The notes beneath the pieces are model-generated. The model was given only the letters and a program-made list of their open reading frames with translations, ran no database searches and was not told the origin of the DNA. Of a DNA stretch of 64,000 nucleotides, positions 12,936 to 26,021 are shown piece by piece; positions within the stretch are counted from its first letter, which is position 1; each line of letters opens with the position of its first letter. The position numbers and the translations under genes are program-made. Source of the stretch: Rallus limicola (lineage: Eukaryota > Chordata > Aves > Gruiformes > Rallidae). The DNA is taken from the NCBI GenBank assembly GCA_022605955.1, contig JAKCOZ010000041.1:4533001-4597000 (forward strand). The letters are read 5' to 3'.

Positions 12936-13610
12936 ATGCCAACATGCTGGTGAAATTTCCTGGTGACAAAATTGGAAGGTACTGGCAAGGCTGAGAATGA
13001 TAAAACTATTATACAGAAAGAACTGCTCAACCTTACAGACTGAATTAACAGAAACATGATGAAATTCAATAATACAAAATGTAAGGTCATCCTTCTGCCA
13101 GTAACAGAAACTGCAGTTCTTAACTCAGGAGGAAGAATAGCAGGACCTCATTACATCTGTTTAAAGAATGTGAGCTGATAGCGTGATGTAAATACAAAAA
13201 GGCAAATTATTTCTTAATTAATTTTATTTCTTAATTAATTTCTTAGAGGTACTTCCAATAGTATACAGTTATCTTTGTCCACATTTAAAAAAAAAGGTTA
13301 AATTCAAGAATAACAGCAGTAGAAAAAATATTTTTTGTGCTGTTCAGGGGAATGAAACAACTATGCTGTACAAGGAACCTAAGGAAGTTGGATTTGTTTA
13401 TCCTAGCAAAACAGTCTGTGAACAGGGAAGAAAACAGTAGGAGGCAGAGACTGTTTAAAGCTAAGGACAATCCTGACACACTATAAGTCAAGGAAAAAAT
13501 AGTTATGAATAAATTTAGGCTTAAAATATTTTTCAACTTTTTTCTTAAAAGCATTTTGGTGTTGGCTAAGTGAAGGTCTAGGACAGCCTTCCAAATCCAC
13601 AGCAACATAA
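12936..13610 (+). repeat. Old, heavily decayed CR1-like LINE fragment
   Basis: Several degenerate blocks occur in CR1 order. GGTGACAAAATTGGAAGG at about 12961 resembles the 'gatgacaccaaactggg' block. CAGAAACATGATGAAATTCA at about 13049 resembles 'aacaggaacctcatgaagttcaa' and is followed by a 'tgtaaggtcatcc' match. Further on, TAAGTCAAGGAAAAAATAGT near 13485 resembles 'ataggacaaggaaaaatggt'. The copy is broken by AT-rich insertions and many substitutions, so the limits and the continuity between the two halves are uncertain. It would be the oldest CR1 in the window. Confidence 0.5.
13207..13240 (+). repeat. Perfect 17-bp tandem duplication
   Basis: TTATTTCTTAATTAATT occurs at 13207-13223 and again directly after it at 13224-13240, followed by a partial third copy. 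It lies inside the decayed CR1 region and explains part of its AT-rich interruption. Confidence 0.9.
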
Positions 13611-16600
13611 CAGGATAGCTTATAAAAGAAAACTATACTATGCCGATAGTAGTGTTAGTCAGAACTCAGCAACTCACACAGGAGGACCCTTCCAGTCCTT
13701 TGCAAGCAGTACAAACATTCAAGAATAATGAAAATATCAAGTGTTTAAAAAACATTTATATTTACCATATTGCAAATTGTCATATATAGAAATAAACTTT
13801 GAAAATAAACTGTAGTTACCTGTTTTAATGAAAGGACGCTTTGCTTGCCTCACTATAACAACATGCTTCTAAATGTATAGCTGTATGGCACTCCAAATCC
13901 AAGCTCTGACTTTCTGGCTGGGCTCTTTGATGATGTCCCATGTGTGCACCAGCTACCTAAGTTCGCACAAACCTCTGTGAATCAAAACCACAGAAGTACA
14001 ATACAGCTTTACTCGCGTCTCCGCCCCGTGCCAAGTTCTGAACTTACGCCAATGCAACTACATCAGCTTCACCAAGTTTATACCAACACATTTGTTCTCC
14101 CTCCCAGCCACACAAAAGGAAAATTTTCTTTGCAGTTCACCCTTAGTTAGCATTAATGGTCACTCCTGTTTGGAGAGAATATAGTGGATACATGAAATTT
14201 GATCGTAAAGAGTACTCGGAGAATGAGCCAGAAGAGTATTAAATATGCTAATAATTCAGTTTGACTTTAGCAGGACCTCCAGCATGACTAAGGTTAAGCA
14301 TTGGCCAAAATGTTTTTGTAAGGACAAAGCCAAAATGGTCAAGACTCTGCACATCAATCACCTGTCTGAAGCCACCGACGGTGACAGTACTTATTTCCTG
14401 CCTACACCAGGATTCTTACTCCCTGCAAAAAATTAAGTATGTGTGTGGGTGGAAAAGGAGAGATCATCACTTTCAAACAACTATGCAGCTCTCGCTTCCA
14501 TTACATTCCAGAAAATTATAAAGCTGTTAGAAAAAAAATGACATGCTAAGCCATCTTCAGTATGCTAATGAAGGGTATGTTTCTTTCAGCTGTTTCCAAC
14601 CCCCTTTTTTTCATTTAAAAATTTCAACCATTTTCTGAAACCGATTGTCACAAAAGAAAGACAGGAGAACAGAACAAGAAAAGAGATGAAAACATAGTTT
14701 TATATTTAATACATTTATACACAAATAAAATACAGCATCTTATTTGTTCAATTTCTGTAGAACTTTGCTAATATGCAGGTTTTACTTATGAAATTGAATC
14801 TGCAGTTTTAAAAATTAGCAGCAATTTAAGAATTTAGTCACCTTGGACTGAAAATTCCCAAGTGATACTACCCAAGTCATAGCTAAGCAGCTCATCCATT
14901 ACAGACCTTTTTAAAACTTGTTAAAGACTATTTTTGCATCAAAAATGAAATGCATTATTTGAACTGATTAAGGTACGAGACTATAATTATTTTATACAGA
15001 AACTGATTGAACAATCAAACTTGCAAAATCTGACAAAGTAGTCCTGTTAGAAACTTGCCTCCTAAAAAAAAAGCTGCTTTAAAATTTGAAGAGCAAGCTA
15101 AGGTAGCAGTAGAAGGTAAAAAATTACGTATTTCAGGCCCAATGCCACAATCTTATGATATAGCACAGAACTGAAGCTACTCACTGGGGTGGTCTGATAG
15201 TGATTTCACTGTGGACTTGCTAAAAAGTCATTTGAACTGGGGAGGAAGTGGAGAGTGCTGAACAGTATGGATACCCACAGGAAGAAACAGAACCAGAAGT
15301 ATGCCTAAAACGTGGGCTGGCAGAACAAGGAAAATTAAAACAATGCAAGATGGTCCAAGGTTTTGATCCCACCTGTATAGAATACCTGCATGATACATTA
15401 AACAATGACCAAAGTATTCCCCCAGGCAAAAGCAGATGCCTAGTTTTGCTAAGGTTCAAGGTAGAAAAAGACTTCAACATCTTCCCTGGAGCCATGCTGC
15501 CTGGAAAGGGCAAATCCCTGCAATGCAGTCATCAGCCAACCAATGCTGTATGCTCTGATAGGATCCTGACAGAAGTAATCTATTTGGACCATCTTTCTGC
15601 CAAATAATTAATTCTTCTTAATGCTTATATCTAGTTCAGAATACCACAAACGGTGGTTCTTCCAACTGCTGTACACCAATGAACTTCAAATAATTTCTAA
15701 TTCCTTCCAACATTGGTCTAACTTTCCCATCTCACATATAAATAATTCAGGTACCACTTTGGCATTCTCTCCATAGCTTTTGCTATATCACATGCAATTC
15801 CTTTAAGCTCTTTTTTCAAGCCTTGTGTTTTCTGTCCACCTTTCCTATTCTCCAAATGCTATCCAAGATAGCATTTCTCAGTGGTTTTCTGGTAAAGGAA
15901 AACCCAAACACAAGAGGATAAAGTAGTTTCCACAACTCCTGGTAGTTTCCATCATCCACAGGAACTTTAGATTACTCTCCCTAGAAAAGTATTACCAGAT
16001 CAGTACTGTACATACTCCAGAAGAGAAGGTGAGCAGCCATTGATTAGCATTGCCTGAGGTAAGGAGACTCTAGCATTAAACAAAACACTGGCAGACAAAA
16101 AGCTGCCCCGCATGTCTTCCTCTAGCTTCCCAACCACAACTGCTACTGCTTTTAGAACTACCACACCTGTCTTCCACAGACCACTCCCATCCTTCTGCAA
16201 AAAGACACTTAGGACAAAAGGGTCACCAAGGGCACTACTTTTCAAGTAAGAAATACTTCTTAAGTAGAAAATATCACATATACAAATCAAAGATACCTAC
16301 TGATCTCATACTGATACAAGCATGGTGGGTGCTGTCAGAGTTTGAAGAGTTTATTAAACATCTTGGTTTATGCTAGTGTATAGGGCAACGGTATAGAAAC
16401 TGTTTCCAGCTGGGATAGATCATCTTTTTCAAGTATGTGGAACACAGGTGCAATACAGCACATTTGGTTTTAACACATTTTTCTTCTGCTCTTAAAGTAA
16501 TGTAATTTTCAAATTGAAACATGTTAGAAACAAAAACTAGTAGCAATTCAAGATGAACCTAGCTGATCCTTTCAATCAGAAACCAACAAAGCCTCAGTGC

Positions 16601-17885
16601 CACTGAAGTTCAACTTTTTAGCCTTTTCCTTTTAAATATACAATGGTGGCAAATAAAGATAACTAATTATATTCCTGCTGACTGTAAGAGCTTCAGCAGA
16701 ATCACTGCATGCAAAAAACACGGGGGTGTACGTAGGAAACAATTTGTAGCCTAGAAAAGTGAAGGCTTGCAAATTATAGGCCAATTTGTCCTGCATTTCA
16801 GTGCCATATCTCACCAAACGTTGGCCTGAGTACATGGCCAGTCCTTTTTATTTGGTTTGATTAACTCCAATCTCTTTTTTGCTATCAGCACTGTGAGCTG
16901 ATTCACCTGCTGCTCTGGTGTCTCACTGGCTCCAGAATGGTCTGCTTATGTTGTGTTTCCTTCGGACCCCTCCCACAAAGATCAGTTCTTTCCCTTCTTG
17001 CATTGCCCCACAACACATCCCATTACTACTTCAACAACTATATGGTACTTATAGCTTTCAAGGGCTCACTTCAGCCTGTTCCTACTGTACGTACTACTGT
17101 GAACAACTGAAAGTTGAACAGATTCTTCACATTGCCTTGAATATTATGTTTTTTCATCTCCTAATTACACCTAAAATGGCATCCATATTTTCTCCTAGAA
17201 TTCCCTGATACTAGGTAAGAACTTCCTATAAGCATCTATAAATGTGCTCTCAAGCCCCTAAAACTTCCTCTTGCCAGAATGCCACACAAAAAATATTGAG
17301 GGATGAGCTGACGCCTGAATAGCATGATGACCAATATCTCTGTTTCTCTGCAAGTCAGCTAGACATCTGTATCCAACTTTGACTGTAAATTCCTTCTGAA
17401 AAGAATTCTGTCTAGTACCAGGAGATCATCAGTTATGGCAGTAATAGGAAAGAGCACACACGCTCAAAAGGTATACATCTACGACATCTAGCTTTGCTTT
17501 TATCAGGAATATGTGAAGGCAGATATCTTTACATAACTGGCTTGCCCTCTTCTACATTCTTACAAACCTTCAGTTCCTTCTTAGACTAGATTTCTAGAGA
17601 TACATATTTGTGTCCTGATAGCAGATAGGTGGATTTACACTTCAGTGAATCTCAAAACATATTCACTTACATAAGTGATAAACTCATGCTAGAAAGAGGA
17701 AGCAGATTAAAAACTTGGAGATAAGAGATGCCTCTTTGGCTGGACTTCCCCTTGGCTACCACATAAATGTATGGACCTGTCATTATCTATACATATCATG
17801 GCACAAAACCAGAGAATAATCTGTGAACCACTACTCCCTGAAAATTCAGGCAGCTATAGGTGCCTTTGGATGTATACGGTTTTAG
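13611..17885. other. AT-rich intron-like stretch
   Basis: No exon or repeat recognised. A frame at 15248-15607 is open for 119 codons, but it opens with GTG, has no splice or promoter context, and is overlapped by an open frame on the other strand. Confidence 0.6.
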
Positions 17886-17889
17886 GTCC

Positions 17890-18400
17890 CAGCAGGTCCA
17901 GGAAGTGGATTCTCACCGTCTATTCTTGCTCTCATGAGACCCCACCTTCAGTGCTGTGTCCAGCTCTAGGGTCCTAAGGACGAGAAGGTCATGGACCTGT
18001 TGGCACAAGTCCAGAAAAGCCATGAAGAGGATCAGAGAAAACAGCTCTACTCTGGAGAAGAGTTGGGTGGTTCAGCCTAGAGAAGGCTGCAGGAAGACCG
18101 GGCTGGTGCCAAGGGCAGGGAGGGACAGGCCCAGGGGATCGGCCTTCAGCTGCAGGAAGGCAGCTGGAGAGGAGCTGGGAGGCAGAAATCCTTCCCGGGC
18201 AGTGGGGGAAGCCCTGGCACAGGGTGCCCAGAGCAGCTGGGGCTGCCGCGGGATCCCTGGCAGTGTTCAAGGCCAGGTTGGGTGAGGCTTCGGGCACCCT
18301 GGGCTGGTGGCGGGGTGTCCCAGCCCATGGCAGGGGTGGCACTGGAAGAGCTTGGAAAGTCTTTCCAAACCAAGACAGTCTGGTGGTCTACGATTTAGAA
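17890..18400 (+). repeat. GC-rich CR1 LINE 3' fragment
   Basis: CR1 blocks in order: GCTCTCATGAGACCCCACCT, GTGCTGTGTCCAGCTCTAGG, CATGGACCTGTTGG, GGTTCAGCCTAGAGAAGGCT, then a GC-rich middle (GCCCTGGCACAGGGTGCCCA, GGATCCCTGGCAGTGTTCAA, GGCCAGGTTGGGTGAGGCTT), CCCAGCCCATGGCAGGGGTG and a decayed tail ending near CTACGATTTAG. The middle differs from the copies at 2970 and 48628 and represents another CR1 subfamily. Its high G+C and retained CpGs make it stand out. The open frames of 72-117 codons at 17956-18442 are by-products of this GC-rich repeat. Confidence 0.92.
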
Positions 18401-21400
18401 AGATTTCAAATAACAATCAAATTTGTCTTTATGTGCCAGTAGTTGTGTCAAAATTAAAGCATGATTAATCTGGGAACTTCAGTTATTTAATGTGCTGGCA
18501 CTAAACTCAGAAGGAGGAGAACATTAGACTATGCAAGAAGTCACACAGAAAATAATCTTCTAAAGCTACAAAAATTGTTGCAGCCCACATGGTGATGAAG
18601 CCATTTGTAGGGCAGCTCCTTCAACGAACAGCTCTGTGGCCCTGTACGATGCTATTTGCAAAGGAGTTTGTCTGTCTCCTGCTGTACTGGATCACTCAGA
18701 AAACTTCACTGCACAACTGGAGGAAAATACTATTGCTTTAACTACAAGGAATTGATTTTGACATGTGTACATCACTACTTATAACACCGAGGATGTGTTG
18801 CAAAGGCCTTCGCTATGTTTCTTACATCTTAATGAGCACTGCATTGTTTTCATTAACTTACAGAGTCCCATATTAGCTTTTATTACATAATTTCTATCAG
18901 CTAGACAGTGTACAACATGAGTTGCGTTTTCAGTGTTGACTTGAGGACAAACTCTTCCCCATCTCCAAGCTACTTCAGATACCTTCCCCAATTCTGCTCT
19001 TCAGTTTATCTGCTATTCCTTGAAGAGCCAAGGCAAGCCTCATACCTCTGAAGTTAAGCAGTTTTGAAAACTTTGTATGAAATGTACCACAGCCATTTTC
19101 AAGAACTCATGCTTGTTTGACATCATGCAGTTACCTGGCCTAACTACTGTAAATGGCATACAACTTCCAGTAGCATATATTGTAAGCAGTATTACATATT
19201 ACTTTAAAAACTGTCAGGCTATCCATAATATAATTATATTACAAAATATGTATTACTAGCATACTTTCACGCATCTTCCTTAACCTCATTCATTCTTCTC
19301 TTATATGTGCTGGATATAAGATGCACAAGAAATGTGAATTTTTGCACATATTTTCCCAACAGGTAGGAGCAGGGTGTAATCTTCCCCTTGGGGTACATTC
19401 ATTTGCAAACACAGACTGGCAGCAACAAAATATATTTTTCCTTGCAAATCAGGAACAGACTGACTTCTGATCAATATCCAGTCTTAATGAATTATATCAA
19501 TATTCCCAAGCAATGCCACAATAGATCATCATCCATTCTACTCAGGATTTTTGCCAATATTTGAGCACACAGCCAGGCTCACTCCGTATCAGTTCCCGGT
19601 CATCTTGTTGACATCAACATGCATCAAGTAGGATCTCAGGAACATAACACTGGGTTCTAGAACACACAAGCCATCAAACCTTGATTGCATGAAGATGATA
19701 GCCAGCCACATATTTTTATTGCCAAACCTTGACAAAACAGACTATTGCTGTAGTCAGGCTACTCTGAATACTGTATCACAGGAAGCTATGACTTCTTTTT
19801 GACCCCAATTAGCACATTCATTATTCATCAAAGTACAGTTTTCGTTTGCTTCCCTCGGGAACAGCAGAGTATCACTGTGAGGATCTTTCAATACAGCTTC
19901 ACCTCCTTAATACACACTGGATTTGCTGACAAGTAACAGCTACTTATTCCCCTGAGTAAAGTTCGTATTAATAGGACTGCACAGTGAATCATGAGATGGT
20001 ATTAAGTCATGCCTCCTGCCTGTATAAATACATCATTCAAGCACCCTACTATGCCAAGTGCAATGGTTTGATTGCAGAAACCAGCATAGGGGAGATATCC
20101 TACGAGAGCAGGGTGCCTTGGAGAAATAACCTATTCAACCCCCAAAATAATAAAGACCCTACAGGTCTTCAAAGGGATCAGAGGGAATTTCTGTTCAGAA
20201 CTGACAAGTTTCGTATTCTCCAGAGATAAAATATCAAGACTTGAAGGCATTAGATGTAATGCAAGCTACAATTCAGCTCTATTCAAGACATCAGCGATAG
20301 ATTTTAAGCACTGAAGTTTAGCCGAGAACTACAAGCTTGGAGCATCTGAGGCAGGCAGGATTTGGCACAGTTGATATGAAGTTTGCCTGCAAATCTGAAT
20401 ACTATGAAGTTCAGAAATCTTTTCCCAATGTATTGCTATGTTGTGTCTCAAGCCAGTTCAGTCTCGTAAGTATCTCCTAATGCAACTGTTAGAAGATACA
20501 CTTAATCCCATGTTCAGCAATTCAGTCACCACTCAAGCTCTGCCTGATACCCTACAGGTAGCTGCTGTACACAGCCCATCCGGCTGACAGATCACACAAC
20601 ACAGAGTGCTGGTCTTTTCCAAAGACAGGTCAGATCTCCTCTGCACATTGTCTAGGGCATCTGCACTGAGGCCAGGTCCATGAGAGTGGAATTGCTCCAG
20701 TACTCCCCACAGGTACCTTCATGTAAACAGCTAGCACACAGGAAATCTACTTGGAAAGAATAAAACTCCTGGCAGTAAGCTTCAGCAAAACTTCCTTGTA
20801 GTACAGCCAACAAGCCTCACCTTAAACAATCACATCAAGTGTGTCCTTTCCTCCCCTTCCCTCAAAACCTCTTAGACAATATTCTTACTCATTACACCCT
20901 CTTGTCCTAAAGAACTATTCTACCAAGCAAGTGACTTTCTTCACCAACCACCACGGACACTGAATTCATGTGAGCTGCTCCTACAGAGCTGTCAGATTTC
21001 AGGATAATTAATGCATCAACTGGGACTAGTGAATTCTTACCAAAAATATTTTCAAAGGTTTTATAATTCATCCAACTTATTTTCATAATGATAGGTCTCC
21101 TTCATAGCCTGCTTCCTTAGATGCTTGTGTAATCTACTGGGACAGCACAAGCAGAGTCGTCAACTTCTGTTGCTGTCTGCTGATCTATTTGGCCATTTGT
21201 GGTACTAGTCAGAGCAGAACTTCCTGAACTAGCATTTCCTCTATTCTTCAGCTCTTATGATCTCTTTAACAGCACACAAACAAAACATGGAGTTTTGTGC
21301 TCCACAGCCCTAATTCCTTGTGAAGCTATGCAAATAACCAGCACCCACCACTACCACAGATCAGATGCTGCCTGCTGCACCTCAGTTTCCTTCATAATTC

Positions 21401-24400
21401 TGAAAATAACTTTCTCTGACCTTCCATAAAGCAGTTTCCAAGTTTGTTTTCCGCTGCAAGTGGGCACACACCAGTTGTATATATAAGACTATTCTCAAGC
21501 AAGACTATGGTAGTAGTGAAAGCAAATGCACTGTGCATTAATTTTACAGCAAAGCCAAGGATAACTTAACATCCTCAGTGGAAGTCAACAAACTTTGTTG
21601 ATCTCCCCGAGCAGAAGTTCCAATCCTGGCTTTCATTCCCACTCAAATCCATCTCTGTGTTCCAGAGAAGAGCCTGGGAATGCTCCATTCTCACACACTA
21701 TTTGAAAACACCTGTGTGGTTTGTTGGCTGTACACACATAGACACACTTGTTGATAAGGAGCAGTCCCTAAAAGACACACCTACCAAACCATTTAGCAAT
21801 AAACATTATAGAAAAGAACCCAACCAAAGCCACAGTTCTTCCTTGTCGCCCTGCAGTGGGGTTCTGGAAACACCTAGAAAACAAAAGTTCCTTACAAACA
21901 GCACTACTTTGGCATTCCTTCATTTCTTAGAAAACTGTAGCTAGTTAGTTGTTGTTTGAGCTTCCATTTGTCCCATGTTGGGGGAGAGCCGAAGCTGCAC
22001 ACGTAACCCTCCCAGTCTGTTGAGGAGCATTTACTGCCACTTGAAGGAACAAACTTGAGATCCCTGTTTTACACTCATCCACGCGTAGCCCTTTTGCTGC
22101 TGATGCACACGGATGGTGAGAAGGAGATTAAAAAGTATTTCTAATGAGCCCTTGCACAGAGAAGTGAGGTATTGTCACCCTGTGCTAAACACTGACTGCC
22201 ATTTTGCCAGATGACACTGAAACAAGCACCCGGAACATCAGTCCAATATGAGTTAATAATGCATTGTCCTTTTCTTCTTTCCTTTTGAAGTAATTTCTTA
22301 ATTTCACTAGACAACCTGTGTTACACAAGCAGGCCTTAAATGTACACATGTACAAAACATGTACAGATGGCTGTAGCTTCATACCACTGTACAGGGGCTG
22401 TTCAATACCTGTGAAAATACTACACACACATGTTCTTCCCTAAACATTTTTAGTAAGTGACTTTCTGCACTGATTCAAGCTATGGAAGGCTGGAAACTTT
22501 TCCTCTCCAGTTTATTTTTGAGGCAAGAAGAATCATGTGCTGTCTAGTTGGAATTTTTCAGTGTTTTACCTTAATCCAGGTAGGGAGAGTATAGTGGCCA
22601 GCAGTGTTACATAAAAAAAAAATAAAATCTTAAAAGCCTTGACAGGTATATAAACAAAACAGAATATCTCAAAACAGCTCATGAAACAAGTAATCTTCCA
22701 ACAGGAAATCCATTTGTAGAATAGTCAAGTTTCTGCTCTGAGTACAATCCACGAGAGTAAAACCAGGCTGAGCATTGCCTTTCCCAACTTGTGTCTAGCA
22801 ACAGAGTAAACTTTCACTCAAAAATAATTCAAGTAAATTAATACCTTTTCCGTAATCAGTAAGAGTTTATCAGTAGCTGCTTTGGTACTAAATGAGAGTT
22901 AACATATATTTCTGCTTTTCACAGTTGCAAACTCGGGATCATTATTTAAATATCAAATGACTAGCAAAATGAATTTTGTAGTGGCAAAATCAACTTAACC
23001 CATGTATTATAAGCTAGAAATTCCCTATTAAATAGAAACTGCTCCAGATAGTCACATAATTTTTTAATGGAGTAGCATTTATTCAACCAAAATAAAAGAT
23101 CATTGTGCAAACACTAGACAACTAATTACATAATGCACCTTTACAAAATTACATAATATGGGTGCAGCTTGTTTCCCTGTTTTTCTGTTTGAAAAATAGA
23201 TTGTTTAATAACCCATCAAAGCTATCTGTAAACCAAGAAAACAATAGAGCAGATGTTGACTGTTGTCTTGTGCCTCACAGACATAATTAAATACAATGAA
23301 ACACTCACGCACCCAAATAATAGAGGACAAAAATAGCACTCTATGAATATAAACCTCATTTACTGGGCACCTGTCTTCTACTAACTTGTGATATTTAAAC
23401 CACTGATGTAAATTGAAAGTAAGGTATTTATCTGCCTTCAGACTGCAGAACAAATTACAAACAAGAAATTCCTCCCAGTAGTGAGGAGCTTTAAGTTCTG
23501 CAACACAGATTCCCACACTGCTGACTTGGAGGGAACCGGGGTTTCTCTTGCAGCAGAGCCAGGACGGGACAGTCACATCTTCTGTAAGCAAAGCCACATG
23601 AAACAATGACTCTGAATGATCCAAAGAGGCAAAACCCACTGCGCCTGCTGTGTATTGCAAAGTCATAAGGCTCCCCTGGAAAGCCAGATTCCCTTTAACT
23701 GCACGACGTGTTGCCTATGAGTATTGTCCACCTGCCCCCCCCGTAAAGCAGTAATCGAGTACAGATTAGATTCCCTAAGTATCAAAGAAGGTGCTTATTT
23801 TCTAGGAGAGCCCCCTGAGTCTTTAATCCCCTATTTCACACAAGAATTTGAAAGCTTTTTTAAAAAGCAGCCTTCTTTACGGCCATTTCTATAACCAGAT
23901 GCAGATACATGCTTTCTTTAGTAATCTCCATACTGATTCACTATTTTAAAAAATCATTATGTGAAGTAATCAAAATTAAGTTCCCAGTCCTGCAGTTGCT
24001 ATTAGGAAACAAAGTTTCCAGCTTAAAAAAACCACAACAACCAACCAACCAAAACAAACAAAAAAACCCCAAAAAGAAACCACCTCAAACCCCTAAATAA
24101 TTTACACTCACATTCATGGCAAAACAACACAGAAGTTTATTTTTGGTCATAAAAATTATCTTGATTTTAAAATCATAAGTGCTTTAATAAGTGGGGTTTT
24201 TTTTAACTTTATCTAAAGAATACAAAATGGCATTGTTTACTGCAAGCATCTTATGCCTTTACATTTGTTTGATTTATTACTAAGAAAAAAGACAGAATAT
24301 AATGTGATCTGCATCTTTTTATGTTAATAAAAGCATGCTAGCCTCTTTCCACAGACAATACCATAAAGCATAAATACCAAATGGAAAACAAATGGAAGCA

Positions 24401-24607
24401 TAATGCCACTATGAAGCAAACCAATCAACCCTAAAACAGCTGAGACAGACCTCATCCAGTAGTTCATTCATTCTTTATAGAAAAGAAATTAAAATATTCC
24501 TAGGTGAATCAGATTAAAAAAGAAAAGAACAACCCACAAAACAAAACACACAACCACACACCTTCAGCAGTTCTGAAAGGTTGTAAAGAACTAAATCCCT
24601 TTGATTT
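18401..24607. other. AT-rich intron-like stretch
   Basis: No exon or repeat recognised. A minus-strand frame at 23666-23205 starts with ATG and runs 153 codons, but it has no homology I recognise, no splice support and a length close to the longest expected by chance in 64 kb of such DNA. TGTACA-containing near-repeats occur near 22340-22370. Confidence 0.6.
24030..24085 (+). repeat. CCAA/CAAA-rich low-complexity tract
   Basis: Runs of CAACCAACCAACC and AAACAAACAAAAAAACCCC form a purine/C simple sequence. It could be a decayed A-rich tail or simple repeat. Confidence 0.75.
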
Positions 24608-25014
24608 ATGAAGGCAGCATCCACTGCATTGAGCAAAACAACTCAGCATGCCGGGACCCTTTTCCCTGAAATTCCTTTATTAACACAACCCAGCTCTGCT
24701 AGTGAACAAAAGCAGCGGTGTGGTGTGTATAAATCATTAATACTACGCTGCGCGATGGCTGAATTTCCTGTGCGAGCTGGAAAGCCTTCCTGCACAACAG
24801 GGATTTTGGGGTTGGAATTGGCTGCTATGAAATGTACTTCATCATCCTCCGTGTTTGACGCTTCCCAATAGCTTTGTACTTTTCCTTTCCTTTTTTTCTC
24901 CCCCAAGCCCAGCAACTGCAATAGAAATTTATTGGATTTTATGTCTGCAAATAAAGGAAAAGAAGGAAAGAAGCAAGCAAACCCATTCAGAAGCAGAATC
25001 CTTTCCCCTTTCAC
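24608..25014. other. GC/CpG-enriched block open in both directions
   Basis: The plus strand is open at 24608-24871 (87 codons) and the minus strand at 25014-24643 (123 codons). Base composition is higher in G+C than the flanks, and CpGs cluster near 24747-24775 (CTGCGCGATGG, GTGCGAGCTGG). No CR1 block, RNA gene or protein family is recognised. Candidates are a conserved non-coding element, an exon on either strand, or chance. No clean acceptor/donor pair brackets either frame. Confidence 0.3.
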
Positions 25015-25728
25015 TTAAAGACAGGTTGTGTTTGAATAAAATCTACTCCTAACGAATGTATTTTGAATTTCTTAAATGTTTCATTTACCACTTTAAACTG
25101 AAAACAAAACTGAAAAAACCTACTGCAAGTGGAGTTAGTCCTACCAAAGAAATAAATCTATCCCCTGCTGAAAAGGTACCACCGCTCCAAGCAAAGTAAT
25201 TTTCCACTGGAGCATTTATTATTTTAATTTTTTTCAAGAGCAGGCAGAAAGAAAGGCCACGTCTGGGCCCAAGGAACTCCTGAAGTTATCTGCATCAGCA
25301 TTTTTACTTTATGGACACCAAAAAAACCCCCCAACAAACACCTTTCCACAAAGCAACAGGCAATTTCACATGCATGTGGTAAACGTGGTTATTTGAAGTG
25401 GAGCTGGGAATATGGTAGCAACAGGAATGGAGAAATTAACCCAAACTCTTGGAACTCTAATTCCTGAACACTCCGGTGTCTGTACATTGACACACACTGA
25501 ACTTGGACAGTGAAGATCAAAACTACTGACCACGCCTCTGGGGTGGCTACAATACAGCAACAAGGCTGAAGGCCTTTTCAGACTTTGAAATGAAATCGTG
25601 AGTTGTCTTTATGAAACATTCTGCACTAAAATGCTGCTTTTGGGGCCAGACTTGGGGAAACTAAAGAGTATGACAAAGAGGGAGTAATGCTAAAAAAAAC
25701 ATGTCTTGAACCATATGCTTCCCTTCAG

Positions 25729-26021
25729 GGAAAGTGATGGGCATTACAAAGGGAAAGGAGGACTCAGGCGGTCTTTTGGCCAGGCCAGAGCACGACTCCA
25801 AAGGCAGCGAGCATCAGCACCACCACCACAGGAATGTTTCCCCACCTGTCCCAGATATACCTAAGACAGTTGGAATGCAGTTCTGGAAAAGGGAACAAGC
25901 TGAGGCCAGGCCAGGCGAGCCCGCCAGCACACCATTTTACTCTCAGCAGACCAAAGATTACAGGAGTAATCCGCAACGCACGGCAGTCCCTCTGCATTAC
26001 ACAATAATGACATTCTGAACG
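25729..26021 (+). CDS. Candidate terminal exon, identity unknown
   Basis: GCTTCCCTTCAG ending at 25728 is a good splice acceptor. Behind it the frame reading GTG at 25734, ATG at 25737 and on is open for about 95 codons to a TGA. The peptide is hydrophilic and includes a short His run (HQHHHH, about residues 28-33 from the GTG codon) and Pro-rich parts. The region is richer in G+C and CpG than its surroundings. I do not recognise the protein. A minus-strand frame overlaps it, so this could equally be a conserved non-coding element. Confidence 0.2.

Noticed and set aside
22330..22375. Repeated TGTACA motifs as a regulatory array
   Set aside because: Only a few irregularly spaced short palindromes, well within chance for AT-rich DNA.
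23205..23666. 153-codon minus-strand open frame with ATG
   Set aside because: No homology recognised, no promoter or splice signals, composition like the surrounding AT-rich DNA, and a length near the chance maximum.
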